Source of the DNA: a virus
Strand: one strand, 5' to 3'
Virus record (IMG/VR): IMGVR_UViG_3300030329_006583
Coordinates: 62,001-126,000 of that record
Length of the DNA: 64,000 nt
Shown here: piece after piece, positions 48,353 through 57,031 of the stretch
Position numbering within the stretch: position 1 is the first letter of the stretch
Layout: each line of letters starts with the position of its first letter
Notes under the pieces: generated by a model
What the model was told of the DNA's origin: nothing
The model's input: the letters and a program-made list of their open reading frames with translations, nothing else
Databases searched by the model: none
Program-made: the position numbers and the translations under genes

Positions 48353-49495
48353 TCACTTCAAATTCGTAATAAACGTTTCCCAATTTTTCCAATATTCCTC
48401 ATGATGAATACGTTGGGATATTTCATTCATTCCATTAACAAGATGGGAAACTAAATCTGGATTATTTTCAAGTTCATATAATGCTTGTGCCGCCTCCTTG
48501 GCATTTGTAACATGAATAGAATTCTTCCCATGAACCAAAAGACCGTTCGAATGGGTTGCATCAACGTAATCCTTCAATACCACAACCGGGGTGCATGCAA
48601 ATCTGGCATATGCCTCAACCCCACCGGCCCAATCATAACCCTTGAAATGCACAACTGCCTTAAGACCTTGAAATTTTTGAGCTGCCTGGCGTGGACTCAG
48701 GGTGGTGTAATTACCGGTGGGGCCCGATCCATCATATCTTATATCTGCCCCTTGCCTCCTAATATTTCCACCATAATTCACCGCTTGGATATTATGTGGT
48801 TTTAAATATTGGTTCATTTGATTAAACAAGGCAAATTCATTGGGATGACGCACATGAAAATTATGATTAAATGAGGCAAAACCTTTTCTATTTTCTGATG
48901 CAATAATTCCTCCCACACCTAAAATATCAAACTCTACTTGATTTCTATAAAAATTTATATTATTTCTATCGTTATACTCTTTATCATAATTGGCCGGTAA
49001 CATTCTGCATATATTATGGCAATCATTCGATCTTAAAGGACTAAAATGATCAAAGGTTGATGATACCCATTTTGCATTGGGAAATTTTTGTTTTGCAAAA
49101 TTTTTATATATGTCAAAAGAACCTATAACGTGATCGGTCGTGTGAAACAAATCAATTTTAATATCTTCTTTATCAAAATCAACCAAACTACATGTGATAT
49201 TTTCTTCAGTTAAAGGGGTTAATCTGTTTTGTTTCAATAAAAATTGATCTTCACCGTAAATCAATAAATCCTGATTTTGGGAATCAAATTTATAATATTC
49301 AAAATTTGTAATCCCGGGATTATGTGTCGATCTATGCAATAAAACTGGCCATAGAGGTGACATATCCCACGATAACCCACCGGTACCGGGGAATGGATAA
49401 AACACATTATGTCCTAAACGTGCATAATGATAAATCAATCCTGAAAGACCACCCCTGGAGCCGCGATCTAAAATACACACATTTAATTTATTCAT
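48353..49495 (-). CDS. Glycosyltransferase-like protein, GT-B type (380 aa)
   Basis: The N-terminus (LNVCILDRGSRGGLSGLIYHYARLGHNV, residues ~3-30) is a GT-B-type Rossmann start with a Gly-rich acceptor loop, and a C-terminal segment VHFKGYDWAGGVEAYARFACTPVVVLKDYV (about residues 280-310) contains an E-x7-type site in a weaker form. The ATG at 49495 lies inside the stop region of the carbamoyltransferase gene (overlap of 8 bp). I assign it to the glycosyltransferase superfamily from fold-like features and context rather than a clear family motif. Confidence 0.65.
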   Translation of the reverse strand: MNKLNVCILDRGSRGGLSGLIYHYARLGHNVFYPFPGTGGLSWDMSPLWPVLLHRSTHNPGITNFEYYKFDSQNQDLLIYGEDQFLLKQNRLTPLTEENITCSLVDFDKEDIKIDLFHTTDHVIGSFDIYKNFAKQKFPNAKWVSSTFDHFSPLRSNDCHNICRMLPANYDKEYNDRNNINFYRNQVEFDILGVGGIIASENRKGFASFNHNFHVRHPNEFALFNQMNQYLKPHNIQAVNYGGNIRRQGADIRYDGSGPTGNYTTLSPRQAAQKFQGLKAVVHFKGYDWAGGVEAYARFACTPVVVLKDYVDATHSNGLLVHGKNSIHVTNAKEAAQALYELENNPDLVSHLVNGMNEISQRIHHEEYWKNWETFITNLK

Positions 49496-51140
49496 TATCA
49501 AGAACCTTTTTTAATAGAATTTCATATTGTGGAAAATATAATGCATCAATATCAGTATTTAAAAAACAATTAATCGCATGTTGTGGTGTTTCACATATAG
49601 GTTCCCTATCATTAAAACTAGTGTTGAGTATAATAGGCACACCGGAATGTGTATGCCATTTTTTTAAAAACCCATAGTACCATGCATTGTCATTTTCCGT
49701 TACAGTTTGCAATCTAGCACTTCCATCAAAATGAACGACTGCTGGTACCTTATCCTTCATTTCATCTTTAAACATCAATACAAATTGCATGTACGCGCTT
49801 TCGATAGGATTTTTAAACCAATTTTGTGCCTCTTCATACAAGATTGACGGAGCAAAAGGTCGATACCATTGGCGATGTTTAACTTTCGCATTTACCCTAT
49901 CTTTCATTTCTTTTCGGCGAGGATCTGCTAAAATGCTTCTATTCCCTAATGCCCTACGACCTGATTCTGAACCTTCATTAAAAATTGAAACAATGCCTCC
50001 TGACTTTAAAAGGTTTATCACATCTTCATCATTTGATTTATTTATTTCAATATCTGTGGGTAAATTTTGTAATGCAGCATCTACATCCTCTTTTTTCCAC
50101 TCTTCACCAAGATAGGGTGAAAGATTATCATTCCATTGAACGCGCGGATTTCCTAAATGATGATGCCATACCCATTGTGCTGCACCTAATGACAAACCGC
50201 CATCGTACGGTACCGCTGGAATATAAACACCATCTATACGATCCGGAAACCAACTTTTTATTTTTCCAGCTATCACAGAGTTTAATGAAACACCGCCGGC
50301 CAAACATATGTTTTTGCAATGTGGCGACGCATTTAAGGCAAATTCAATAAATTCCTTCACCAATCTCTCTGTGGCGCTTTGTAAACCTGCCGCTAAATCA
50401 AATTTATCTTGTTCAGATCTATCGGCTATTTCAGACCATTTATTCAGATATGGGTGAACAGGATCCTTTCCTTTTACATACGCACCCTTAGGTTGATTTG
50501 GAGGTTTAAATCCCGCAGACAACACATCCGTTGTAAGCATTTTATAAAAATCATCATGATATTTTGTAGGATCACCAGGTGCTGCCATGGCCATCACAGA
50601 ACCCTCTTGTCCCCCTAGGGGCCACCCATTCTGTAATTTAAATATATAACGTGTTACCCGAGTCCAAACTCCGCCTATGTTAATTTGATGAGTTGGAAAT
50701 TTTCTAATACCGGTTAATTGTGTATCACTGCCATACCACAACGTTGTTGCTGTTTCACCACCATTATCATCTTCCACACCACCCCCATCCAAGGTTATAA
50801 CAATTGCATCATTAAATTTACTTGAATAAAATGCATGTGCTGCATGTGCTTGATGATGGGAAATAAAAAAGAACTTACCACCATTTTTTTCCGCCAATTC
50901 TTTTGCGGTATTAAAAGATACTTGATGTTGTGAAGTCTTTGAAGTTGGATAAACGGTGGCAAAATTAACTATATCTTCAATATCATCATCATTCAACCTA
51001 TCAAACATAAATTTAATAGAATCAGTTTGTGGAGATTTTTCACGATTGTATCTTTCATATTCTGCGTGAATGGTTGGTATACCATTCTCTAATATACAAA
51101 AAGAGCTATCGTGTCCTGACCATATTCCTGCTATTTTCAT
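49488..51140 (-). CDS. Carbamoyltransferase, NodU/CmcH family (550 aa)
   Basis: N-terminal KIAGIWSGHDSSFCILENG (residues ~2-20), HHQAHAAHAFYSS with metal-binding His residues (about 97-110), ITLDGGGVED, then the C-terminal YrdC-like/ATP part with GGVSLNSVIAGK, GRRALGNRSILADPR and RPFAPSILYEEA. All are hallmarks of the NodU/CmcH/TobZ O-carbamoyltransferases, which use carbamoyl phosphate and ATP to carbamoylate sugars. Length is normal. The ATG at 51140 follows GGAGGAA. Carbamoyl decoration of a sugar is the likely role. Confidence 0.93.
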   Translation of the reverse strand: MKIAGIWSGHDSSFCILENGIPTIHAEYERYNREKSPQTDSIKFMFDRLNDDDIEDIVNFATVYPTSKTSQHQVSFNTAKELAEKNGGKFFFISHHQAHAAHAFYSSKFNDAIVITLDGGGVEDDNGGETATTLWYGSDTQLTGIRKFPTHQINIGGVWTRVTRYIFKLQNGWPLGGQEGSVMAMAAPGDPTKYHDDFYKMLTTDVLSAGFKPPNQPKGAYVKGKDPVHPYLNKWSEIADRSEQDKFDLAAGLQSATERLVKEFIEFALNASPHCKNICLAGGVSLNSVIAGKIKSWFPDRIDGVYIPAVPYDGGLSLGAAQWVWHHHLGNPRVQWNDNLSPYLGEEWKKEDVDAALQNLPTDIEINKSNDEDVINLLKSGGIVSIFNEGSESGRRALGNRSILADPRRKEMKDRVNAKVKHRQWYRPFAPSILYEEAQNWFKNPIESAYMQFVLMFKDEMKDKVPAVVHFDGSARLQTVTENDNAWYYGFLKKWHTHSGVPIILNTSFNDREPICETPQHAINCFLNTDIDALYFPQYEILLKKVLDNE

Positions 51141-51142
51141 TT

Positions 51143-52165
51143 TTATTCCTCCAACCAATCCTGTATGTGTTCAGGCTGTGTGTCCTCTATGTCACTAACA
51201 TCTGCAGCTGAATTATCAAAATAATGTGCAGGACCTTCACTTTTAATTAAATCCTTACTATATTTTACCTGATCTCCATCATGTGTTTTGGCATAATCCC
51301 AGCCCAATGGAAAACAAACATCAACAAAAGATAAAGGCGAAGCATCGTTTGCCTCATCAATTAAAAATGGGGCCGGATTGACTTCATAATACAAACCACC
51401 AGCCCCGTCACTGGGTGGTGTATAGTGACCCAACCTTTTATCGCCTCTCACAACTGCATGCATTCCTCGAGGATCATTCCAGATGGATGCAACAGATGGT
51501 ATATGTGGATGTAATGGGATTAATTTTTCTAATCCAATTGCCTCTTTGGCTTTTTTGTCCATATAATCCTCAGCGGAAGTAAATCCATCGTGTGTTAACT
51601 CCATCCCTGAATCTACAGGGTAATTGCCTATCTCTTTAAACAATTTCGGAGAATACAAACCTGTTGTATTTAAATGAACATTAATCCTTTTCCAATATTT
51701 CCTTTTAGTGAGTGGTGATTGCAATAACCTGGTATTTAAATCTATGTCATTTTTTACAGTAACCCTTCTCACTGCATGAATAGACATATGATATAATTCC
51801 AAATTATGAAAATCTTTCACGGTTTCTAGAAAAACAGTGGAATTAATGATTTGGGTATCATCCTGAAAAAAGCATAGTACATTACAATCTTCAGGAACGT
51901 GCTTTAATATTTCATTTTTTCCTTTCCATTCATCTTGGGCCGGATCCCTTTCTGTCCTTAATATCAATTTGTCGATTTCTGCATGATTTTCTAAAATATT
52001 TAAAAGATCTGGTTCTGTGGATCCATTATCCACATAAATTACATTAATATTAATGTCATTTGCAGGATTTTCTTTTACTGCCTTAATACTTTGCAAAAGG
52101 GCCAACGAATAATATTTTCTATTGCATCCCGTGATCCCAATTGTTAAATTAACGTTTTCACTCAT
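51143..52165 (-). CDS. Glycosyltransferase, GT2 family (340 aa)
   Basis: GT-A enzyme: LTIGITGCNRKYYSLALLQSIKA (residues ~7-29), NVIYVDNGSTEPDLLNIL, and NVLCFFQDDTQIINSTVF (about 92-110) with the D-D metal motif in place of D-x-D. The C-terminal ~150 residues are of unknown function. It starts 2 bp from the cupin gene stop and ends next to the carbamoyltransferase start. The TTAAAATG start with AAAGGG supports the ATG at 52165. Confidence 0.85.
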   Translation of the reverse strand: MSENVNLTIGITGCNRKYYSLALLQSIKAVKENPANDININVIYVDNGSTEPDLLNILENHAEIDKLILRTERDPAQDEWKGKNEILKHVPEDCNVLCFFQDDTQIINSTVFLETVKDFHNLELYHMSIHAVRRVTVKNDIDLNTRLLQSPLTKRKYWKRINVHLNTTGLYSPKLFKEIGNYPVDSGMELTHDGFTSAEDYMDKKAKEAIGLEKLIPLHPHIPSVASIWNDPRGMHAVVRGDKRLGHYTPPSDGAGGLYYEVNPAPFLIDEANDASPLSFVDVCFPLGWDYAKTHDGDQVKYSKDLIKSEGPAHYFDNSAADVSDIEDTQPEHIQDWLEE

Positions 52166-52166
52166 T

Positions 52167-52538
52167 TTAATCACCCTTTAAAATACGATAACTGTCACTA
52201 TCGAAATGTTGTGTTGAAAATTCAAATAGCTCCGTATCTTCAAGTGCTATCATCCTATGTCTTAAACCCCGGTAGACATGAAAGTTATCTCCCGGGCCTA
52301 AAATCACTTCTGACGCTGAATCAATATCGTCTGAATCTGAATATATTACGCGTAACTTACCAGATTGAACATAGAAAACCTCGTCTTTTAATTTGTGATA
52401 ATGCCACGAACACATCTTACCTTTCACAAAATATAATAGTTTTCCGCAGTATTCTTCACAATTAACAATCCATTTTTCAAATCCCCATCCCTTGGGCACA
52501 AATTTGATAATATGATTGGTATTAATATCGTTCTTCAT
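52167..52538 (-). CDS. Cupin, sugar-isomerase-like (123 aa)
   Basis: A single cupin barrel: GWGFEKWIVNCEEYCGKLLYFVKGK, then the first metal motif SWHYHKLKDEVFYVQSGKLRVIY (H-x-H, E) and the second motif GPGDNFHVYRGLRHRMIALED with a His (residues ~40-100). The pattern recalls the small phosphomannose-isomerase-type cupins found beside nucleotide-sugar genes. It overlaps the kinase gene by 17 bp. Located in the heptose module, it may act on a sugar phosphate; the precise reaction is not deducible. Confidence 0.8.
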   Translation of the reverse strand: MKNDINTNHIIKFVPKGWGFEKWIVNCEEYCGKLLYFVKGKMCSWHYHKLKDEVFYVQSGKLRVIYSDSDDIDSASEVILGPGDNFHVYRGLRHRMIALEDTELFEFSTQHFDSDSYRILKGD

Positions 52539-53298
52539 ACTCTTTCCTACTCAATTGATAAGTACCAGATTTTGTAACACTTAGGGAGGCACATTTGTTT
52601 GCGCATTTAACAGAATCTATTAAATCACCAGTTTCCAACCATCTACACACCATAGTTGATAAAAAAACATCACCGGCGCCACATACATCATGTACATCAA
52701 CAGTGTCAGTTGAGTAAATTTTATCCCTATATAATGCGCCACGTGAACCTAAGGTAACAACCAAATCTGTGTCACCAGAGAGATTAATGCAATTATTAAA
52801 TTCTTTTTCATTTATTTTAACAATACAATTTTCAAAAATTGACATGTCATGTTTCTTGGTGTCAACAAATACCTGGGTATTATAGTGTGACACTATATAC
52901 CGAATTAATTCCTTGGTTATATAACCTTTGTCATAATCTGATATTACAATGGCATCATATGATTCATTGGGCAATGATGATGTCTGTAGTGGCACAATAT
53001 GCCCTTCTATGTCATGACGCATAATTTGATAATTTGTTTTTTTATCAATAAACCTAATTTTTTTAATCTGTTGTTTATCATTGCAAAGGTAATTTATTTC
53101 ACCTACCAGTATATTTTTAAAATTTTGATAAACATTTGCGGACATCCCGTGTTTATGTTCTTTGGTAATTTGAGTTAAAATAGGTACCGGTGCCTCAGGA
53201 CTCAACCTATTACATTCTCCATATACATATTCATCGATGCATGCATCACCGATCAACAATATTTTGTATTGTTTTTGTTGTTGAGTATCCTTTAACAT
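52522..53298 (-). CDS. HldE kinase-domain-like protein, PfkB family (258 aa)
   Basis: PfkB-type sugar kinase resembling the N-terminal domain of HldE (D-glycero-beta-D-manno-heptose-7-phosphate kinase): YKILLIGDACIDEYVYG (residues ~10-27), RLSPEAPVPIL, AIVISDYDKGYI, FVDTKKHD, and the GAGD motif VDVHDVCGAGDVFLSTMVC with the catalytic Asp. It is shorter than the ~310-aa HldE kinase domain because the start is squeezed into the neighbouring gene. ATG at 53298 lies inside the upstream gene (53 bp overlap in another frame). The domain order relative to HldE is reversed. Confidence 0.88.
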   Translation of the reverse strand: MLKDTQQQKQYKILLIGDACIDEYVYGECNRLSPEAPVPILTQITKEHKHGMSANVYQNFKNILVGEINYLCNDKQQIKKIRFIDKKTNYQIMRHDIEGHIVPLQTSSLPNESYDAIVISDYDKGYITKELIRYIVSHYNTQVFVDTKKHDMSIFENCIVKINEKEFNNCINLSGDTDLVVTLGSRGALYRDKIYSTDTVDVHDVCGAGDVFLSTMVCRWLETGDLIDSVKCANKCASLSVTKSGTYQLSRKEYEERY

Positions 53299-53638
53299 AT
53301 TCAAAAATTTTTACCTCACATATATCATTACCAACTACATTTTCTACCTGATAATCTCCTCCCTTCACAATTATATCAGGTTTTATAGATTTGATTAAAA
53401 GATAGGGTGTCTCTTCTTCGAAGATTATTACTTCATCAACACATGATAATTCTAACAATAATGCCCTTCTGTCATCTTCACAATATACGGGTCTTTTATC
53501 ACCTTTTAATTTCTTAACACTAGAATCACTATTTAAACCAACGATTACCTTATCACCAATCTCCTTACAATATTTTAACAATTCGAGATGACCTCTATGA
53601 AACACATCAAAACAACCATTTGTGAAAATAACTTTCAT
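53246..53638 (-). CDS. HldE nucleotidyltransferase-domain-like protein (130 aa)
   Basis: A stand-alone cytidylyltransferase-fold protein like the C-terminal domain of HldE (ADP-heptose synthase): VIFTNGCFDVFHRGHLELLKYCKEIGDKVIVGLNSDSSVKKLKGDKRPV has the H-x-G-H motif (F-H-R-G-H, residues ~13-17), the GLNSDxSV and KG-x-xRP motifs. The C-terminus STTKTIQNI matches the HldE end. It starts 4 bp inside the stop of the GT9 gene and runs 53 bp into the kinase frame. Likely reaction: heptose-1-phosphate plus ATP to ADP-heptose. Confidence 0.9.
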   Translation of the reverse strand: MKVIFTNGCFDVFHRGHLELLKYCKEIGDKVIVGLNSDSSVKKLKGDKRPVYCEDDRRALLLELSCVDEVIIFEEETPYLLIKSIKPDIIVKGGDYQVENVVGNDICEVKIFEYVKGYSTTKTIQNIVDR

Positions 53639-54459
53639 ATATTGCCTTTTATTGCTTCAACTATTTCATTTAAATCATGATATTGGGCATCATTATTACA
53701 TTGTTTACAGGCGATTTTTAATCCACATGGACCATGGGTAGATATTATTATGTTTTTATTTTGTGGATACTGTACCATCCTCTTATCTTGATAACCGGTA
53801 ATTATTACAACAGATTGTGTATTAAATGCTGTTGCACCATGAACCAGGCCACCTTCTGAAGATACAAATAATTTTGACTTGCCAATTATTCCACACGCAA
53901 TCCTAAAACTTTCTGTAAATGTAAGATCTACACAATTTTTTAGTTTTTTTGGACTGGTACCTACCTGTACAACTTGTATTTCCTTTGAAATTTCATCAAC
54001 TATATTTTGCCATTTTTCAAAAGGGTATTCCCTATTTGGCGTGTAATCATGATTAGAAAATGGTTCTATTGTCACAAAATCTTTTTCCAAGTTGGTGATT
54101 GCCGCTTGTACTAGTTTTTCTTCTGATTCATCTAAGAAAATATCACACTTAAGTTCTGGGTTTTCAATCCCATAAACTTCACAAACCTGTTGTATAATAT
54201 GCTTTTCAAATCTATGAAATGCCTTATTAGGTGTATCCTGTTTACAATAATTCGATGCAGGATTGTTTAATTGAAGTGGCACACAATTCTCATTTTGTGC
54301 ATTTTCAGGCTGCCAAATGTGAGGATTATTATAAAATATTACAGACTGCACCGGTTTGATGGTCTGACCATGTTGTTCAAATGGGAAAGATTTAAGCCCG
54401 GATCTTTTATATATTTCTCTTGCGGCAGCTGTCCACGTCAAGTATCCACCTAAACCCAT
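53635..54459 (-). CDS. GT9 (heptosyltransferase-like) glycosyltransferase, short N-terminus (274 aa)
   Basis: GT9 relatives include ADP-heptose:LPS heptosyltransferases. The C-terminal part shows the pattern VQVGTSPKKLKNCVDLTFTESFRIACGIIGKSKLFVSSEGGLVHGATAFNTQSVVIITGY, with the G-(L/G)-x-H-x-A site (S-S-E-G-G-L-V-H-G-A). The N-terminus begins directly with GLGGYLTWTAAAREIYKRSG, the acceptor loop region, so the usual first beta-strand is missing. An in-frame reading upstream exists but overlaps the preceding gene and shows no expected strand. With the split HldE beside it, a heptose donor is likely. Confidence 0.85.
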   Translation of the reverse strand: MGLGGYLTWTAAAREIYKRSGLKSFPFEQHGQTIKPVQSVIFYNNPHIWQPENAQNENCVPLQLNNPASNYCKQDTPNKAFHRFEKHIIQQVCEVYGIENPELKCDIFLDESEEKLVQAAITNLEKDFVTIEPFSNHDYTPNREYPFEKWQNIVDEISKEIQVVQVGTSPKKLKNCVDLTFTESFRIACGIIGKSKLFVSSEGGLVHGATAFNTQSVVIITGYQDKRMVQYPQNKNIIISTHGPCGLKIACKQCNNDAQYHDLNEIVEAIKGNI

Positions 54460-55373
54460 TAATGTCCTCCCTCTAAAACCCTCATATACATCTGTGCCAC
54501 TTTCTTTATGTCCAGGTATGAATTATCAATTTCTAATTTTGGGAGCTCTAGGGAAGGTATTAGAATCTCGTAGGGATTATCATAATCAGTCAATTCGAAA
54601 TTATATAGGTTGTTTTCTTCTATGACTATCCCATTTTTTCTTACAATTTCCTTTGTTCCCCCAGAGCTAGAACAAATAACCGGGCAACCTTGAGAAAGGG
54701 ATTCTACCACAACATTTGGACAATGATCCAACCATGCCAAATGTATCATCCAATCCGCGGCTGAAAACATCTGCAAACATGCATCATGAGATATTGAACC
54801 GGTATAAAAAACATCATCATGATTGACCGGACAGTCCGGACTAGATCCCATCACCACCAAACAGGAGCTTGGGTATTTTTCTTTAAGCTTAAAAAATATT
54901 TCCATATTTTCTTTAAGTCTTTTTTGCCTATGCCAGTTTGCAGAACAAACAAACATATGTTTATATGCATTACGGATATTTAAAATCTCAGGTATATCAA
55001 CATTCACCCTTCTGAGTTCTATGCCGTTATGAATAACAACACCTCTTCTTTCCCCCCAATGGTGACATGTCATTTTTTTATCAAATTCAGACTGCCAAAT
55101 AACATAATCACAATTATCATATGCTAACTTTATTCCTTGGTTATGTGTTTTAAATTGGTCTGGTTTAAACCATATACCATCTAATCGCTGAACCTTCATG
55201 GCGTCCAATTTTAATGGTGTTGCCGGCTCAATAAAAATTAAAACAGAATCATAATCATGATTATAACCTACAATTTCATTTCCCATATTAACTAATTCAC
55301 CAGCCAATCTATGCGCAAAAGAATTAGGTCCACTAGTGGAGGAAAAATTGACATTTGAAAAATGAATCTTCAT
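54459..55373 (-). CDS. Glycosyltransferase, GT4-like (304 aa)
   Basis: GT-B: SSTSGPNSFAHRLAGELVNMGNEI (residues ~12-34) as the N-terminal acceptor loop, VCSANWHRQKRLKENMEIF linker (about 145-163), and the E-x7-type VVVESLSQGCPVICSSSGGTKEIV (about 230-255). Length of 304 aa is short for GT4. Start ATG lies after an 15-bp gap from the next upstream gene. Stop overlaps the GT9 gene start by one base. Confidence 0.85.
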   Translation of the reverse strand: MKIHFSNVNFSSTSGPNSFAHRLAGELVNMGNEIVGYNHDYDSVLIFIEPATPLKLDAMKVQRLDGIWFKPDQFKTHNQGIKLAYDNCDYVIWQSEFDKKMTCHHWGERRGVVIHNGIELRRVNVDIPEILNIRNAYKHMFVCSANWHRQKRLKENMEIFFKLKEKYPSSCLVVMGSSPDCPVNHDDVFYTGSISHDACLQMFSAADWMIHLAWLDHCPNVVVESLSQGCPVICSSSGGTKEIVRKNGIVIEENNLYNFELTDYDNPYEILIPSLELPKLEIDNSYLDIKKVAQMYMRVLEGGH

Positions 55374-55388
55374 ATATACATTTTAAAT

Positions 55389-56312
55389 TTAATTTTGATA
55401 AAGTTCATTTAGTGTAGAGAACAATTGTGTCATACATTCTTCCCAAGATATAGGAACATAAAGATTTTGAAAATGACTATCATTAAGAATTAATTCTTCA
55501 AGTTCAGTAAATCCACCAAAAACCTTACTTTGTTTTAAGCCAGCATCGGCAAATTCAATAGCACCACCGCCCTCTGCATGTACATATGTAGGCAATCCCA
55601 GCGCCAGAGATTCCAGGATATGATTAGGACCCGGATCAAATCTTGAACCACTAACATATATGTCATGCTTTAATAATTCGTGTGCCAATTCAATACCCGA
55701 TAATGGCGAAATACAATGAGTGTTTTTAAAAGAATTACGATGACGGCCCACATATGTAAATTCTATATCATCCCTTTTTCCCGCCAAATAATCTAAAAAA
55801 TCATATACATCAAATCCCTTGAGGATGTTATTAGACCAATGATGGGTCACTATTTTTAATTTATCAGAATTTGACTTTGTGTTTTTTCTTAGTTTCAAAT
55901 ATGCAGAATTCACACCATTATGCTGAACAGATGTGCTAGGGCATGCCCAGCCTTTTGCACCGAAATATTCCTCCATCCATTTTGAAACAAATATTGTGTG
56001 ATCGATCATTTGGCTACACTGAAGCAGCATTATATCCATATGCTCGGTGTTTTTTCTTGCATCACATTCATTAATTCTCTGAACTAACTTGCAATTTGGA
56101 TTGTGCAACTTATATTGGGAGGCGTCATTAATATTAAATCCCCCCGAATCGCTACGAGGATCCATAAGAAAAATAAGATCTATATTGGTATGTCCTAGGT
56201 TGGTGACAATCTCAATGGAATTAAGATTACAAAAATCAAAAAATCCCTTAACAAAATGATTACCTCCACCCCATGGGCCAGGACGAGGAGAACGATTGAT
56301 TGCAATTTTCAT
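55389..56312 (-). CDS. Glycosyltransferase, GT4-like (307 aa)
   Basis: N-terminal NRSPRPGPWGGGNHFVKGFFDFCN (residues ~5-28) with a Gly-rich loop, LKIVTHHWSNNILKGFDVYDFLD linker (about 145-170), and FDPGPNHILESLALGLPTYVHAEGGGAIEF (about 235-265) with the E-x7-E type site. Resembles the 304-aa enzyme of the preceding gene in length and layout. It overlaps the GT2 gene by 4 bp. Specificity unknown. Confidence 0.86.
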   Translation of the reverse strand: MKIAINRSPRPGPWGGGNHFVKGFFDFCNLNSIEIVTNLGHTNIDLIFLMDPRSDSGGFNINDASQYKLHNPNCKLVQRINECDARKNTEHMDIMLLQCSQMIDHTIFVSKWMEEYFGAKGWACPSTSVQHNGVNSAYLKLRKNTKSNSDKLKIVTHHWSNNILKGFDVYDFLDYLAGKRDDIEFTYVGRHRNSFKNTHCISPLSGIELAHELLKHDIYVSGSRFDPGPNHILESLALGLPTYVHAEGGGAIEFADAGLKQSKVFGGFTELEELILNDSHFQNLYVPISWEECMTQLFSTLNELYQN

Positions 56313-57031
56313 GATATAAATCCCCGGCTTCTTAGATAATCACCTTCACTTTTCTGAAACTTTGCATCATCGGTTTGAAATGTTTCGGGTTTCATGTCAA
56401 TTGTGTAATGGTAGGTAACTATGGGTTCATAATGCCAATTTCCTGCTGCTTGATGTAACACTGGGAGATATATTGTTTGATCACCAATTCGTTTAAAATA
56501 CTCCCCATCTTCACCACGAAAATTTGCATCTTTTACGTTTTCAATAAGTGATTTTCGAAATGTTTTTAAATGTGATGATACCCATGGATGTTCATAAGGA
56601 TTGGCAGTTTTAGGTAGTGGTGCTGATATATTGTGATTAGAAAATGACCATCTATGTGCAGTCCATAATGCACCAACATTTAAGGTATTATAATGATGAT
56701 TAATAATAGTCAATGCATCACAATCACACAACCAATCATCGCCATCCAATCTGCAGATAATATCATTTGATTCTGTTTCCTTGAGTCCTTCAACAATATT
56801 TTTAATTTCCCAATGTTTTTCTGTGTTAACAGTTAAGCTTATTTTATCATCACCAAAACCAAATTGTCTTTTGAAATTATCTATTACTTCAGGGGTGCCA
56901 TCAGTTGACATGTCATCCCTAATTATGATTTTCCAATTATTATGTGTTTGAAAACCCACTGAAAAAAGGCTTCGGGTAATTGTTGATGCAGCATTGAACG
57001 CCGGCATAATAAAAACAAAACGATTATTCAC
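56309..57031 (-). CDS. Glycosyltransferase, GT2 family (240 aa)
   Basis: A canonical GT2: FVFIMPAFNAASTITRSLFSVGFQTHNNWKIIIRDDMSTDGTPEVI (residues ~5-50) and NDIICRLDGDDWLCDCDAL (about 90-108) with D-G-D-D as the D-x-D metal motif. Later ED-like position HLKTFRKSLI, GEDGEYFKRIGDQ. It overlaps the large fusion transferase stop by 8 bp and the GT4 gene by 4 bp. Confidence 0.9.
   Translation of the reverse strand: MNNRFVFIMPAFNAASTITRSLFSVGFQTHNNWKIIIRDDMSTDGTPEVIDNFKRQFGFGDDKISLTVNTEKHWEIKNIVEGLKETESNDIICRLDGDDWLCDCDALTIINHHYNTLNVGALWTAHRWSFSNHNISAPLPKTANPYEHPWVSSHLKTFRKSLIENVKDANFRGEDGEYFKRIGDQTIYLPVLHQAAGNWHYEPIVTYHYTIDMKPETFQTDDAKFQKSEGDYLRSRGFIS

Noticed and set aside
52522-53638. HldE split read as a frameshift or sequencing error in one gene
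   Set aside because: The domain order is reversed compared with bacterial HldE, and each part has its own start and stop.
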